Of a DNA stretch of 64,000 nucleotides, positions 56,096-64,000 are shown one piece after another (position 1 is the first letter of the stretch; each line of letters starts with the position of its first letter). The notes beneath the pieces are model-generated. The model was not told the DNA's origin. It did no database searches and saw only the letters and a program-made list of their open reading frames with translations. The stretch is from Mucinivorans hirudinis. Lineage in GTDB: Bacteria; Bacteroidota; Bacteroidia; Bacteroidales; Rikenellaceae. The translations under genes and the position numbers were made by a program. The DNA is taken from assembly GCA_000723505.1 (NCBI GenBank), contig HG934468.1, positions 838,798-902,797 on the forward strand. The letters run 5' to 3'.

Positions 56096-58957
56096 TTATT
56101 TGCGCGGTATCTCGATTCTTGTACCGTCAGCCTGCACCGCATATAGCTTATTGGCACCGCTGAGTTTATTGGTAGTAAAACCGAACCTTACGGAGAATGC
56201 AAGAACTTTTGCTGTTGGTGAACCTGCTCTCACCTCAAATCCCACCGCATTGCCACCGTTTAAGATTGATACTGCCTCGCCGTTCAATGTATAGGAAATA
56301 TTCGAAGAGACTTTCAAATTGTCACGGAAAGTAGTCCAGACACCAACCTGTCCCAGCGATGAAGCCCAGCCCGAATCCTCTCTATCCATCGTTTCGCGGT
56401 CTTCGATATATTGCAGCGGCAGTGCCTTTGGATAGCCCTTGAGGGCAACATAGCTCTTTGCTGCATCGACCATTGCCTGAGTCAGCAGATGCCGCACTTT
56501 GCCATATTGGTCAATCTCTTTATCTATAAGATTGAACCATCCCCAAGCCTCGAAAAACTCTGTCAGATCTGTTCCCGTTGCATCACAGGCAAGTTTATAG
56601 AACTGCATAGAACGTTCCTGTGGCATAAGTAGCGGAGAGTAGTTATCACGCAAGAGTTTGAAGAACTTAGGATAGAATGTTTTCTCCTTGCCCAAAATGT
56701 GGTAGTAGACGTACAATTGCCAATATTGGCGGCATTCAAGGAATAGCCCATCGGAATCGTAGTCAGTACCTTTGTTCTCCCAAAAGGCAAAGTCCATAAA
56801 ATTCAAACCCTTTTCGTAACTATATTTATTCAACATCTGCATACCGGGTCCTCTGGTTTTACTACCTGAATTGTACTTTTGTGCAAACTGCCAAGTGGTA
56901 AGGTTAGAGAAGAGGTTGTTACTTGCCTCCGAATATCCGTGCCAAGTCAATGCTTTGTCGCTTTGGTGTCCAAATTCGTGTCCGGGACCCCACATCAAAT
57001 CGCGTGTGCCGAACATCGAAGCCTTGCTTGTGCGTTGGGAAATAGTGTTTGCTGCAAAATGCACAAAGTAGTCGGTTGCATACATATAGTAACCGTCCAC
57101 GGTTGAGCAAGCCAACTGGCGATTGTTTCTCTTGCCGGGGAACTGTCCGGAACTTTCGCCAATACCCATCAACTCCCAATGCCCAAGCACCATCTCATCC
57201 CAGATATTGAGAGCATCAATCAAGTCGGAAGGAGAATGGTTGAGGGATGATTTCAGAAAATTCCACTGCACATATTTTCCCTGAATCGTAAATGTCCCAC
57301 CGCCGATTGCGGTTGTAGTCAATTTCATTATTCTGTCCAACTCTTGAGCTGATTTATGTTTTTCGAGATTGAAATAACCACAAACATAACCACCCGCAAC
57401 CTCGGGGAAGTGAATATCTATCGACTTTGCCGTTGATGGGTCTGCCACGTAGTATTGAATATATAGTTGTCCGTTATTGGTGGGGGTAAACTCATTCATA
57501 CCTTCGCGAAGCATAAAGGTTTGACCTGAGACAAGTTTATTGTCCACATTGAGTAACGAAACGTTATTTCCGCCCATTGTGCCAACATAGACATAGAACT
57601 TTTCATTGGCTTTAACTTCGATACCCGTAGGATTGTCGAGGTTACTGTAAGGGCGCGAAACATTTTTCTGCCCCCACTCACCCGGATTAGAGTATGCCTT
57701 GTAGCTCTCGCAGCGGAACTCACGAGGGTACGTACCTGCACGAAGCTTAGAGGCAACCACCTGTAACTGCTTTGGTAACTCAGCAATATCCGCTTCTGTC
57801 ACTCCATTTTTAAGTTCCATACAAGCCGCATTGACAAAGACCTTTTCGATTGCTGCTTTTTGGTCGGGGTCCTCCTTGCCATATTGAAAGAACTCCATCT
57901 CGGAGCAACTTGCAAAGTTTCCTGCACCATCTTTCACCACAAAACGGAAAGATTTTGGAGAGGTGATTCCATCTTTTATAAACATTGGGAAAGCACCGGC
58001 AGCCTGACCAAAATTCCAGTCTCCAAGTTTGGTGAAAGTGGCGTTGGTAGTTGTGTTTGCCCAAAGCTCCACGTTACCGAAATTACCATTCCCGCCCGGT
58101 TGTCTTGTGTTGTACACAATATAGTCTATCTTGTCGCACGTTGCCGGCATATCGAACTCCAACTGCACGGGGAAGACCGTTCCCGCCCAACGTGAGTGGT
58201 AGATAGTGCCCATATCACCATCGAAAGCAAGGCGAATTTCGCCACCCGGTTGGAACTCATTGTTTAGAGCACGTCCGCCGACAGGCGTAAATTTCTTATC
58301 AGTGGGTACGATTATGTTTCCGCCTGTTCCCTCTTGTATTATCGAAATTTTCTTTTCAATATTCGCGTACTGACCCTTTCCCCGCACTACTATATCACCC
58401 GAACGAACCGCCGAGGCTGCATTGGGAGCGATTTTGAAATAGTGCGTAAATTTCTCCATTGCCTTAGTTTTGGTCACTACCGTCACCCAGGAAGGCAAGA
58501 TAATTTCATACTCAATATTTGTTGTAACTTCGATTTTCTGCTCCGCGATTCCCTCCTTCTGGGCATCGATTTTTGTGAGGTCTAAAAGTATTTCAGCTCC
58601 ATAACCAAGCTGAGTCACCGTAATTTCTAACGATTTACTCCCCGATTCCGTGGAGACGTTAATGATAGCGCTTCGGCTTGACACTTCTGTATTGGCACTC
58701 TTAGGCTTAATGGCGACAGTTTTTGAGTAGCTATTTGCACCTGCCTCGAGCCAGCTTTGGTCAGCCGAATTTGCAAAGGATACCTTCCATTTTGGGTCGT
58801 CGGTTGTCACGGCAACACTCTTTGCCGATGTGGAATTTTGTTCAAACGAAACTGAATTTTGTGATACTGAAATATCGTAGGCGGGCGTAGGGGGTTCTTT
58901 GTCTGCGCAGGAGAATATAGATGCGGTCAGAACAATAACAGATAATAACTTTTTCAT
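56096..58957 (-). CDS. M60-family (mucinase-like) metallopeptidase lipoprotein with BACON and F5/8C domains
   Basis: 953 residues; lipobox SIFSCADK (Cys about 17). Two BACON-type domains (about 25-115 and 120-205; ISVSQNSVSFEQNSTS; IEYEIILPSWVTVV) are followed by an F5/8 type C-like carbohydrate-binding domain (about 215-355; GEIRLAFDGDMGTIYHSRW). The M60 peptidase domain (about 370-860) has the zinc motif GPGHEFGHQSDKAL (His-Glu-x2-His near 658) and the nearby WHGYSEASNNL. M60 enzymes cut glycoproteins such as mucins next to O-glycans. It is the last gene of a SusCD cluster, behind an internal terminator. Confidence 0.92.
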   Translation of the reverse strand: MKKLLSVIVLTASIFSCADKEPPTPAYDISVSQNSVSFEQNSTSAKSVAVTTDDPKWKVSFANSADQSWLEAGANSYSKTVAIKPKSANTEVSSRSAIINVSTESGSKSLEITVTQLGYGAEILLDLTKIDAQKEGIAEQKIEVTTNIEYEIILPSWVTVVTKTKAMEKFTHYFKIAPNAASAVRSGDIVVRGKGQYANIEKKISIIQEGTGGNIIVPTDKKFTPVGGRALNNEFQPGGEIRLAFDGDMGTIYHSRWAGTVFPVQLEFDMPATCDKIDYIVYNTRQPGGNGNFGNVELWANTTTNATFTKLGDWNFGQAAGAFPMFIKDGITSPKSFRFVVKDGAGNFASCSEMEFFQYGKEDPDQKAAIEKVFVNAACMELKNGVTEADIAELPKQLQVVASKLRAGTYPREFRCESYKAYSNPGEWGQKNVSRPYSNLDNPTGIEVKANEKFYVYVGTMGGNNVSLLNVDNKLVSGQTFMLREGMNEFTPTNNGQLYIQYYVADPSTAKSIDIHFPEVAGGYVCGYFNLEKHKSAQELDRIMKLTTTAIGGGTFTIQGKYVQWNFLKSSLNHSPSDLIDALNIWDEMVLGHWELMGIGESSGQFPGKRNNRQLACSTVDGYYMYATDYFVHFAANTISQRTSKASMFGTRDLMWGPGHEFGHQSDKALTWHGYSEASNNLFSNLTTWQFAQKYNSGSKTRGPGMQMLNKYSYEKGLNFMDFAFWENKGTDYDSDGLFLECRQYWQLYVYYHILGKEKTFYPKFFKLLRDNYSPLLMPQERSMQFYKLACDATGTDLTEFFEAWGWFNLIDKEIDQYGKVRHLLTQAMVDAAKSYVALKGYPKALPLQYIEDRETMDREDSGWASSLGQVGVWTTFRDNLKVSSNISYTLNGEAVSILNGGNAVGFEVRAGSPTAKVLAFSVRFGFTTNKLSGANKLYAVQADGTRIEIPRK

Positions 58958-58969
58958 AATCTAAAATAA

Positions 58970-59021
58970 TTTATAAAAAGAGGGGGTTGCAACACCTTGC
59001 AAACGTGCAGCAACCCCCTCT
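58970..59021 (-). terminator. Terminator/attenuator inside the SusCD-M60 cluster
   Basis: AGAGGGGGTTGC (58979-58990) pairs with GCAACCCCCTCT (59010-59021); leftward reading continues into TTTTTATAAA. It should reduce, not abolish, M60 expression relative to the genes before it. Confidence 0.82.
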
Positions 59022-59037
59022 TGTTTCACCAACTCAA

Positions 59038-60393
59038 TTATTCAACAGGACCACCTAATGCGCTCACCTCGCCCATCATACCGTTTGCGGTTTTTGCGCC
59101 ATTCGATACTATAGTCTTACCATTGGGGTCTAATCCATTTGCAGGTAAGAATAGGCGGAAATAACGACAAGCAGTCGGAGCCACAGGGAATGTTTGGTCT
59201 ACGGTTTTACCCGAGGTTGCAAAATTACCAACATAAGTCCAAGGACCTGAGGCATTATTAGATACCTGAACGTAGCCGATTTGTGCTCCCGCGTTGTTCT
59301 GGCGAGGAGTAATAGAGACTGCGCCCAAAATCCACTCTTGACCCATATCAAACGTTATCCAGTTGTCCTTACCCGAGGTAGCGTTCTCGCCACCCCACTC
59401 AGAGTGCCAGAAGGTGTCAATATTACCGTCAAGTACCAATTTCGCAGGACCGTTAGTGCCTTCATTTACAGATTCAGAGCTAAAGCCAACCACTTCCCAC
59501 AAGTTACGTGGAATTGGAAGAAGAGTATTGATTGTGATGTAAGATACCGCAGCATCAGGATTGGCAACCATCTTCTCCATACTTGTACCTGTAATACGTA
59601 CAGGCAGGCAGTAGAAAGCGTAAGATAGCTTAGCCTTGTCGATGGAAACTGTGTTTATGACACTTTTCTTGCCTTGTTCCATTACGACCTTAGGAGTATA
59701 GGTGTATGCCCCCTCGGGGAGGAGTGTTAGCGCACCACCTTTGGTTGTATTGAATTTGTCGAAGTCTGCTTTCTCAGAGGCAAAGTCAATACTCAGATTC
59801 CAATTATTCTTGAATTGAACCGATACAGGAAGGTCAGCCAAGAGGGTTTTGGTGTTTTTATCAACCTGCAGTGCTATCTCTCCGGCGCGTCCCATGCTCA
59901 CGTAGGCTGCTTTCACAACCGGACTTACTATGGAGTATTGTTTACCGTAGTTGATTTGAATGTTGGATTTGCTCAGTTGCAAAGGTATAACATAATTTTT
60001 CAAATCACTTCCCAGTGCAATCAACTTTTCATTGTGGAAGATGATGTTGTATAGTCCGCTTACCTGATTACTCAAAAAATCTACCTTGCCGAAAGGAATT
60101 GTGTAGCAATCGGCAGGGAGTTGCTTCAGATTGGTGCTGTTAGTGGCGTTGTACCAAGCCAATGCCGCGTCCGATACGGTGATATCCGCATAGGCAGTTT
60201 CATTAACATATCCACTTTTGTATACACCGATTGGGTATGCCTCATCGTACCCTGTGTTATATACATCGGCTGCAACCAAGTTGCTGTTTACGATGTATAC
60301 TTCATTGGGCGACATATTGGCTTCGCGGTTATCTTGACAACCCGTCAGGGTGAGGGCTAAGATACCGACTAATGAAAATATTGCTTTTTTCAT
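59038..60393 (-). CDS. DUF1735/F5-8C surface lipoprotein
   Basis: 451 residues; lipobox LTLTGCQD (Cys about 19). A DUF1735-type N-terminal domain (about 30-160; NEVYIVNSNLVAADVYNTGY) and a second beta-sandwich (about 165-290) precede an F5/8 type C domain (about 300-445; GPAKLVLDGNIDTFWHSEWG). Such proteins accompany SusCD pairs and bind glycans at the surface. It follows susD by 100 bases. Confidence 0.85.
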   Translation of the reverse strand: MKKAIFSLVGILALTLTGCQDNREANMSPNEVYIVNSNLVAADVYNTGYDEAYPIGVYKSGYVNETAYADITVSDAALAWYNATNSTNLKQLPADCYTIPFGKVDFLSNQVSGLYNIIFHNEKLIALGSDLKNYVIPLQLSKSNIQINYGKQYSIVSPVVKAAYVSMGRAGEIALQVDKNTKTLLADLPVSVQFKNNWNLSIDFASEKADFDKFNTTKGGALTLLPEGAYTYTPKVVMEQGKKSVINTVSIDKAKLSYAFYCLPVRITGTSMEKMVANPDAAVSYITINTLLPIPRNLWEVVGFSSESVNEGTNGPAKLVLDGNIDTFWHSEWGGENATSGKDNWITFDMGQEWILGAVSITPRQNNAGAQIGYVQVSNNASGPWTYVGNFATSGKTVDQTFPVAPTACRYFRLFLPANGLDPNGKTIVSNGAKTANGMMGEVSALGGPVE

Positions 60394-60493
60394 ACTTTTT
60401 TTAACTTAATATTATGCGTGTTACAAATCAAAATTATCTATTTGATTGAGAAAATTCGCAATTCATAACTCATAATTTATAATTGATTAATCG

Positions 60494-62401
60494 TTACCAG
60501 CCGTAGTTTTGAACAAGGTTGTGGTTTTTGTTCAACTCGTCCTGAGAAATAGGTAATAAATAGAAAGCATCACGGAAAACACGTGTTTCGGTGTTCATAC
60601 GTTGCCAGAACGCACCACCTTGGTCTGAGTTTGTCGCTGCCACGTTCATACCGTACATAGGACCTGAATCCACAGATTGACCATTGATTTTCATCATCCA
60701 AGTACGTGTGTCGAAGTAACGATGCCCCTCGAATGCCAATTCAATACGGCGTTCTTTGAGGATATATTCGCGTACCAACTCCTTGCTGTTAAAGATGTCA
60801 GGATATACGGTTTCGATATTGGGCAGACCCGAACGACTACGAATCATATTCCAGTACTTCTTAATATCCGCATTACCGGGACCTGAGTATTCGTTCAAAG
60901 CCTCAATGTAGTTCAACAGAACTTCTGCGTAACGAATGTAAGGCCAAGAGAATGTGTTGTAAACACCATCACGCGGAGAGTCCGAGTTTGGCACCCACTT
61001 ACGATTGAGATAACCCGTGCGTGCGTGGTCTTGTTCGGGAGGACCGCTATTACCGGTTGTGTGGAAGTAAGCAACTTGACCATAAGCCTGATACCACATA
61101 TCCGCATTCCAGAATACTGTTACGTAGAAGCGTGGCTCGCGGTTCTTGTACATAGATAGGTAAGCTCGCGGTGCTTTGCCCTTGTCGAATGGGTGTTGCC
61201 AAGTGCCCCACTCATTTTCGGTGTAGCCAGAAGTTGGGTCAATACTGGGAATACCGGTGCTTGAATAGCCTGTGATAGGATACTTACCACTGTTCATTGC
61301 GTAAGCATCAACTTGTTGTTGGGTGGGACCCCAACCGCCGTATGAACCCCAAGATTGCACACCGCCACGAGGTACAAGGTGGATTGCCATATTGCCCGAA
61401 CCTGCATTGCGACCGAGGATAATTTCCGAGTTCCAGCGAGTTGTAGGTTCAGTAGCATCAACGGGTGTATAGAATACGCCAGCATAAGATTTGTATGGGT
61501 CTCCGTCAGCCGATTTGTACAAATCGTAAACTCCCATATCTATAACTGCTTTAGCTGCATCTGCTGCCGTTTTCCACTTATTGTTATCTGCCGTAGCTGG
61601 GAACAATTTTTTGCCATCTTTGTTTGCGATATTAGCATACATTGGATTGCCGTTGAGTAGAGGGCGAGCAGAGTAGAGTGTCAAACGTGCAATAGTAGCC
61701 AAAGCTGCACCGCGTGTAGGACGACCAAGTTGAGCCGAGGGGCGCTCCACAGGAAGCGCATTTGCACAAGCATTGAGTTCCGACAGAACATAGCTCATAC
61801 ACTCATCCCAAGAGTTGCGAGGAAGCGATAATGCCTCTTGCGAAGCTGTAGGGTCAAGTGGCTCTTCACCCAAAAGTACAACAGGACCGTAGAATCGCAT
61901 CAACGAAGCGTAGTAGTATGCACGAAGGAAACGCGCCTCCCACTTGTACTGAGTTTTTTGTTCTGCGCTGATTTCGTTGTCGGGAACTCTATCGATATTT
62001 TTCATAAAGATAAGAGCCTCGCGTATACCTTGATAGTATGGTTTCCAAGCTGTACCGCCTGCTCCGGTAGTACCATTGACACCGGCACCGCCCAAGCGGA
62101 CAAGTGAAGGACCCCAAGTTCCGTTTGCGATTGTGCCGGGACCACCCTTGTAGTTAGGCCAAGACATAGAAGATTCATCCGTAACACCGAAAATTGCCTG
62201 CTCGCCACCATTAGCATTAGAGTGGTCAGGCATATAGCCATAAACGGTAGCCAAATATGCTTCGGCAGTACTTTGACGCTCCCATATCTTGTCGAAAGTC
62301 ATCTGCTCTACGTTGGTAACATCAAGGAACTTGTCGCAGGATGTCAGCGTCAGCAGAGCCGCAGCCACCGTGAGCAATATATAATTAATTCTTGTTTTCA
62401 T
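60494..62401 (-). CDS. SusD/RagB-family nutrient-binding lipoprotein (second system)
   Basis: 635 residues from ATG 62401 (MKTRINYILLTVAAALLTLT); lipobox LTSCDKF (Cys about 22). The frame extends seven codons upstream into susC, which is less likely. RagB signatures: KWEARFLRAYYYASLMRFYG, PYIRYAEVLLNYIEALNEYS and LKERRIELAFEGHRYFDTRT. A large insert around residues 300-420 is rich in Gly and aromatic residues. It is the lid of the following SusC. Confidence 0.95.
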   Translation of the reverse strand: MKTRINYILLTVAAALLTLTSCDKFLDVTNVEQMTFDKIWERQSTAEAYLATVYGYMPDHSNANGGEQAIFGVTDESSMSWPNYKGGPGTIANGTWGPSLVRLGGAGVNGTTGAGGTAWKPYYQGIREALIFMKNIDRVPDNEISAEQKTQYKWEARFLRAYYYASLMRFYGPVVLLGEEPLDPTASQEALSLPRNSWDECMSYVLSELNACANALPVERPSAQLGRPTRGAALATIARLTLYSARPLLNGNPMYANIANKDGKKLFPATADNNKWKTAADAAKAVIDMGVYDLYKSADGDPYKSYAGVFYTPVDATEPTTRWNSEIILGRNAGSGNMAIHLVPRGGVQSWGSYGGWGPTQQQVDAYAMNSGKYPITGYSSTGIPSIDPTSGYTENEWGTWQHPFDKGKAPRAYLSMYKNREPRFYVTVFWNADMWYQAYGQVAYFHTTGNSGPPEQDHARTGYLNRKWVPNSDSPRDGVYNTFSWPYIRYAEVLLNYIEALNEYSGPGNADIKKYWNMIRSRSGLPNIETVYPDIFNSKELVREYILKERRIELAFEGHRYFDTRTWMMKINGQSVDSGPMYGMNVAATNSDQGGAFWQRMNTETRVFRDAFYLLPISQDELNKNHNLVQNYGW

Positions 62402-62421
62402 ATTTTTCACTCTTTTATACA

Positions 62422-64000
62422 TTAGTAAGTAACCTTGATACCTATGTTTATGATTTGTGAAGGTGGATATCCGTCACCCTGACCAACCGACATTTCGGGG
62501 TCCCACATCTTGAACTTAGAGAAGGTCAAAAGGTTTACTCCCGAAGCATAGATACGGAAATTAGAGAGGTGCATCTTTTGCAACCAAGGTTTAGGCAGAT
62601 TTACGCCCAATTCAACACTCTTCAGGCGAAGGAACGACATATCTTTTTGCCAGAATGTAGAGGATTGAGAGTTGTTATTGTTAGGACCCTCCGTCAAACG
62701 AGGATAGAGAGCATTGGTAGTGCGCTCGAACTGTTCGCTGTAATATCCGTAGTATATATCTTCGTAGAATGAAGAACGGCTAAGGTTAGCAGAGGAGAAT
62801 GGTTGGATTGCCCCACCACTGATGATGCGTGTTGTATTAGCAGCACCTTGGAGGAATACACCCAAATCGAGGATTTTCCATTGCAGCGTACCACCGAAAC
62901 CGTAGATGATTTCAGGTGTGCCTGTGTAACCTATAGCCACGCGGTCGAGTTGGTCTACCTTGCCATCACCATTGATGTCGCGATATTTGATGTCGCCCGG
63001 TTTTAGGATACCGAACTGACTAGGCGATGTGTTTATCTCCTCTTGGGATTGGAAGAGTCCTTCCGAAACCAATCCGAACTGTTGTCCCCAAGGTTTTCCA
63101 ACCTCCGACAAGTATGGATATTGAGGAGTGGGTTCGTCGCGGTCGATTACCTCATTGTGTGCATAAGTGAAGTTGGCACGTGCAGTGAAGTAGAAGTCAC
63201 CCGCGCGGTCGCGGAATTCGAGGTTTGCATCAATACCCTTGTTTTTCATCTTACCGATGTTCACCCAAGGTTGAGTAGAGATACCTGCGATATCGGGAAT
63301 TGAACGGCGTTGCATAAAGATACCTGAACGGTCTTCTGCAAAGTAGTCAGCATTGATGGTAAGTTTATCAAAGAGAGTTGCTTCAATACCGAGGTTGAAT
63401 TTCTTCGCCTCTTCCCAACCTACGTTAGGGTTAGGAAGTTCACCCACAGCATAACCGTATGGGTTGTACCAATCGCGAGGAGTAGAACCGAAGTTATAGC
63501 CCGGACGGTTAGTTACGATAGTCTCCTTGTAGATGAAACGACGACCGCCGCCGATTTGGTCGTTACCTACTATACCGTATGAAGCCTTGAATTTCAACAT
63601 TGTCAGCCAGTTCTTCGTGGATTGCATAAACTCTTCGTTAGTTGCCATCCAGCCGATAGCTCCTGCGGGGAAGAGACCGAAACGTTTGCCCGGTGCAAAA
63701 TTTTCAGAACCGTTGTAACCAACGTTACCTTCAAGGAAATAACGGTCGTCATAAGAGTAGGTTACACGTGCAGCAATACCTTGGTTTTTGTATGGAAGTG
63801 AGCCGATTTGGCTGCCTGACATCATCACGTTGCGTACCTTAGAGTTGTAGAGAATAAGACCACCTAAACGATGTTTGTCTGCAAAGACGTTCTCGTATGT
63901 AAGCGATGCCTCCAAATAGGTTGTGCGTTGTCCGCTTGCTCCCTGAGCATAGCCCAAAGTGGTTGAACCGCTATTGAGTTGGTTGAAGATAAGGTCACCA
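62422..64000 (-). CDS. SusC/RagA-family TonB-dependent transporter, C-terminal part (5' end outside window)
   Basis: About 526 residues remain, open to the right edge. Barrel strands with SusC features: GKRFGLFPAGAIGWMATNEE, LRLKSVELGVNLPKPWLQKM, and a terminal NIGIKVTY. DINGDGKVDQLDRVAIGYTG is the dockerin-like EF-hand loop typical of SusC barrels. Forms the first visible gene of the SusC-SusD-DUF1735-M60 cluster. Confidence 0.95.
   Translation of the reverse strand, partial: GDLIFNQLNSGSTTLGYAQGASGQRTTYLEASLTYENVFADKHRLGGLILYNSKVRNVMMSGSQIGSLPYKNQGIAARVTYSYDDRYFLEGNVGYNGSENFAPGKRFGLFPAGAIGWMATNEEFMQSTKNWLTMLKFKASYGIVGNDQIGGGRRFIYKETIVTNRPGYNFGSTPRDWYNPYGYAVGELPNPNVGWEEAKKFNLGIEATLFDKLTINADYFAEDRSGIFMQRRSIPDIAGISTQPWVNIGKMKNKGIDANLEFRDRAGDFYFTARANFTYAHNEVIDRDEPTPQYPYLSEVGKPWGQQFGLVSEGLFQSQEEINTSPSQFGILKPGDIKYRDINGDGKVDQLDRVAIGYTGTPEIIYGFGGTLQWKILDLGVFLQGAANTTRIISGGAIQPFSSANLSRSSFYEDIYYGYYSEQFERTTNALYPRLTEGPNNNNSQSSTFWQKDMSFLRLKSVELGVNLPKPWLQKMHLSNFRIYASGVNLLTFSKFKMWDPEMSVGQGDGYPPSQIINIGIKVTY

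Overview
The window is a chromosomal segment of an anaerobic Bacteroidetes, most likely a gut-type Bacteroidales. The evidence is two SusC/SusD pairs, BACON and M60 mucin-type lipoproteins, GldE and Bacteroidetes-type promoters (TTTG, about 19 bases, then TAnnTTTG) in front of many genes. Family level (for example Rikenellaceae) cannot be fixed from the sequence alone. Most genes are ordinary chromosomal ones. No prophage, CRISPR array or intact insertion sequence was seen.

Layout. Bases 1-6.9 kb hold a truncated polyprenol-phosphate glycosyltransferase, a GH20-like protein that has lost its catalytic pair, a Pro/Gln-repeat secreted protein, dtd, a polyprenyl diphosphate synthase, gldE and an OmpA-family protein behind a sigma-54-type promoter. 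Bases 6.9-7.3 kb hold a possible small RNA and a decayed transposase end. Bases 7.3-13.5 kb are a SusC-SusD-PHP phosphoesterase operon. Bases 13.5-21.3 kb hold a repeat lipoprotein, an ABC-2/GntR operon with a likely operator, a DUF554 protein and a TonB-dependent receptor with a short plug. gdhA follows. Bases 22.9-31.9 kb (minus strand) are the distal spc/alpha ribosomal operon from rpsH to rplQ, including rpmJ and rpmD. The operon is cut off from its usual upstream half and starts at its own strong promoter.

Bases 32.3-42.0 kb (plus strand) hold a CapD-type epimerase/dehydratase, a polysaccharide deacetylase, groES-groEL, a GT39-type glycosyltransferase, an intergenic region with a second sigma-54-type promoter and a strong small-RNA candidate, and a NatAB-like ABC transporter. 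Next come an IS982 remnant apparently interrupted by another IS end, and an initiator tRNA-Met. Bases 42.8-47.2 kb (minus) hold a tolC-adaptor-tsaB-lipoprotein operon. Bases 47.3-51.3 kb (plus) hold gcvH, ndh, rpmH, a THUMP-like methyltransferase and a TonB-like protein. Bases 51.5-56.0 kb form a methyl-cycle locus: a riboflavin kinase/S-adenosylhomocysteinase fusion diverges from an O-acetylhomoserine sulfhydrylase gene, followed by an RlmD-type RNA methyltransferase. Bases 56.1-64.0 kb (minus) are a SusC-SusD-DUF1735/F5_8C-M60 cluster aimed at glycoproteins such as mucin, cut by the right edge.

The most unusual items are the RibK-AhcY fusion, the split of the spc operon at rpsH with a possible gene fragment at the junction, the word-repeat hairpins in nearly every spacer of the ribosomal operon and at several other gene junctions, two near-identical sigma-54 promoters, and the 39.4 kb small-RNA candidate. 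All functional statements rest on recognised motifs and context; no database search was run.
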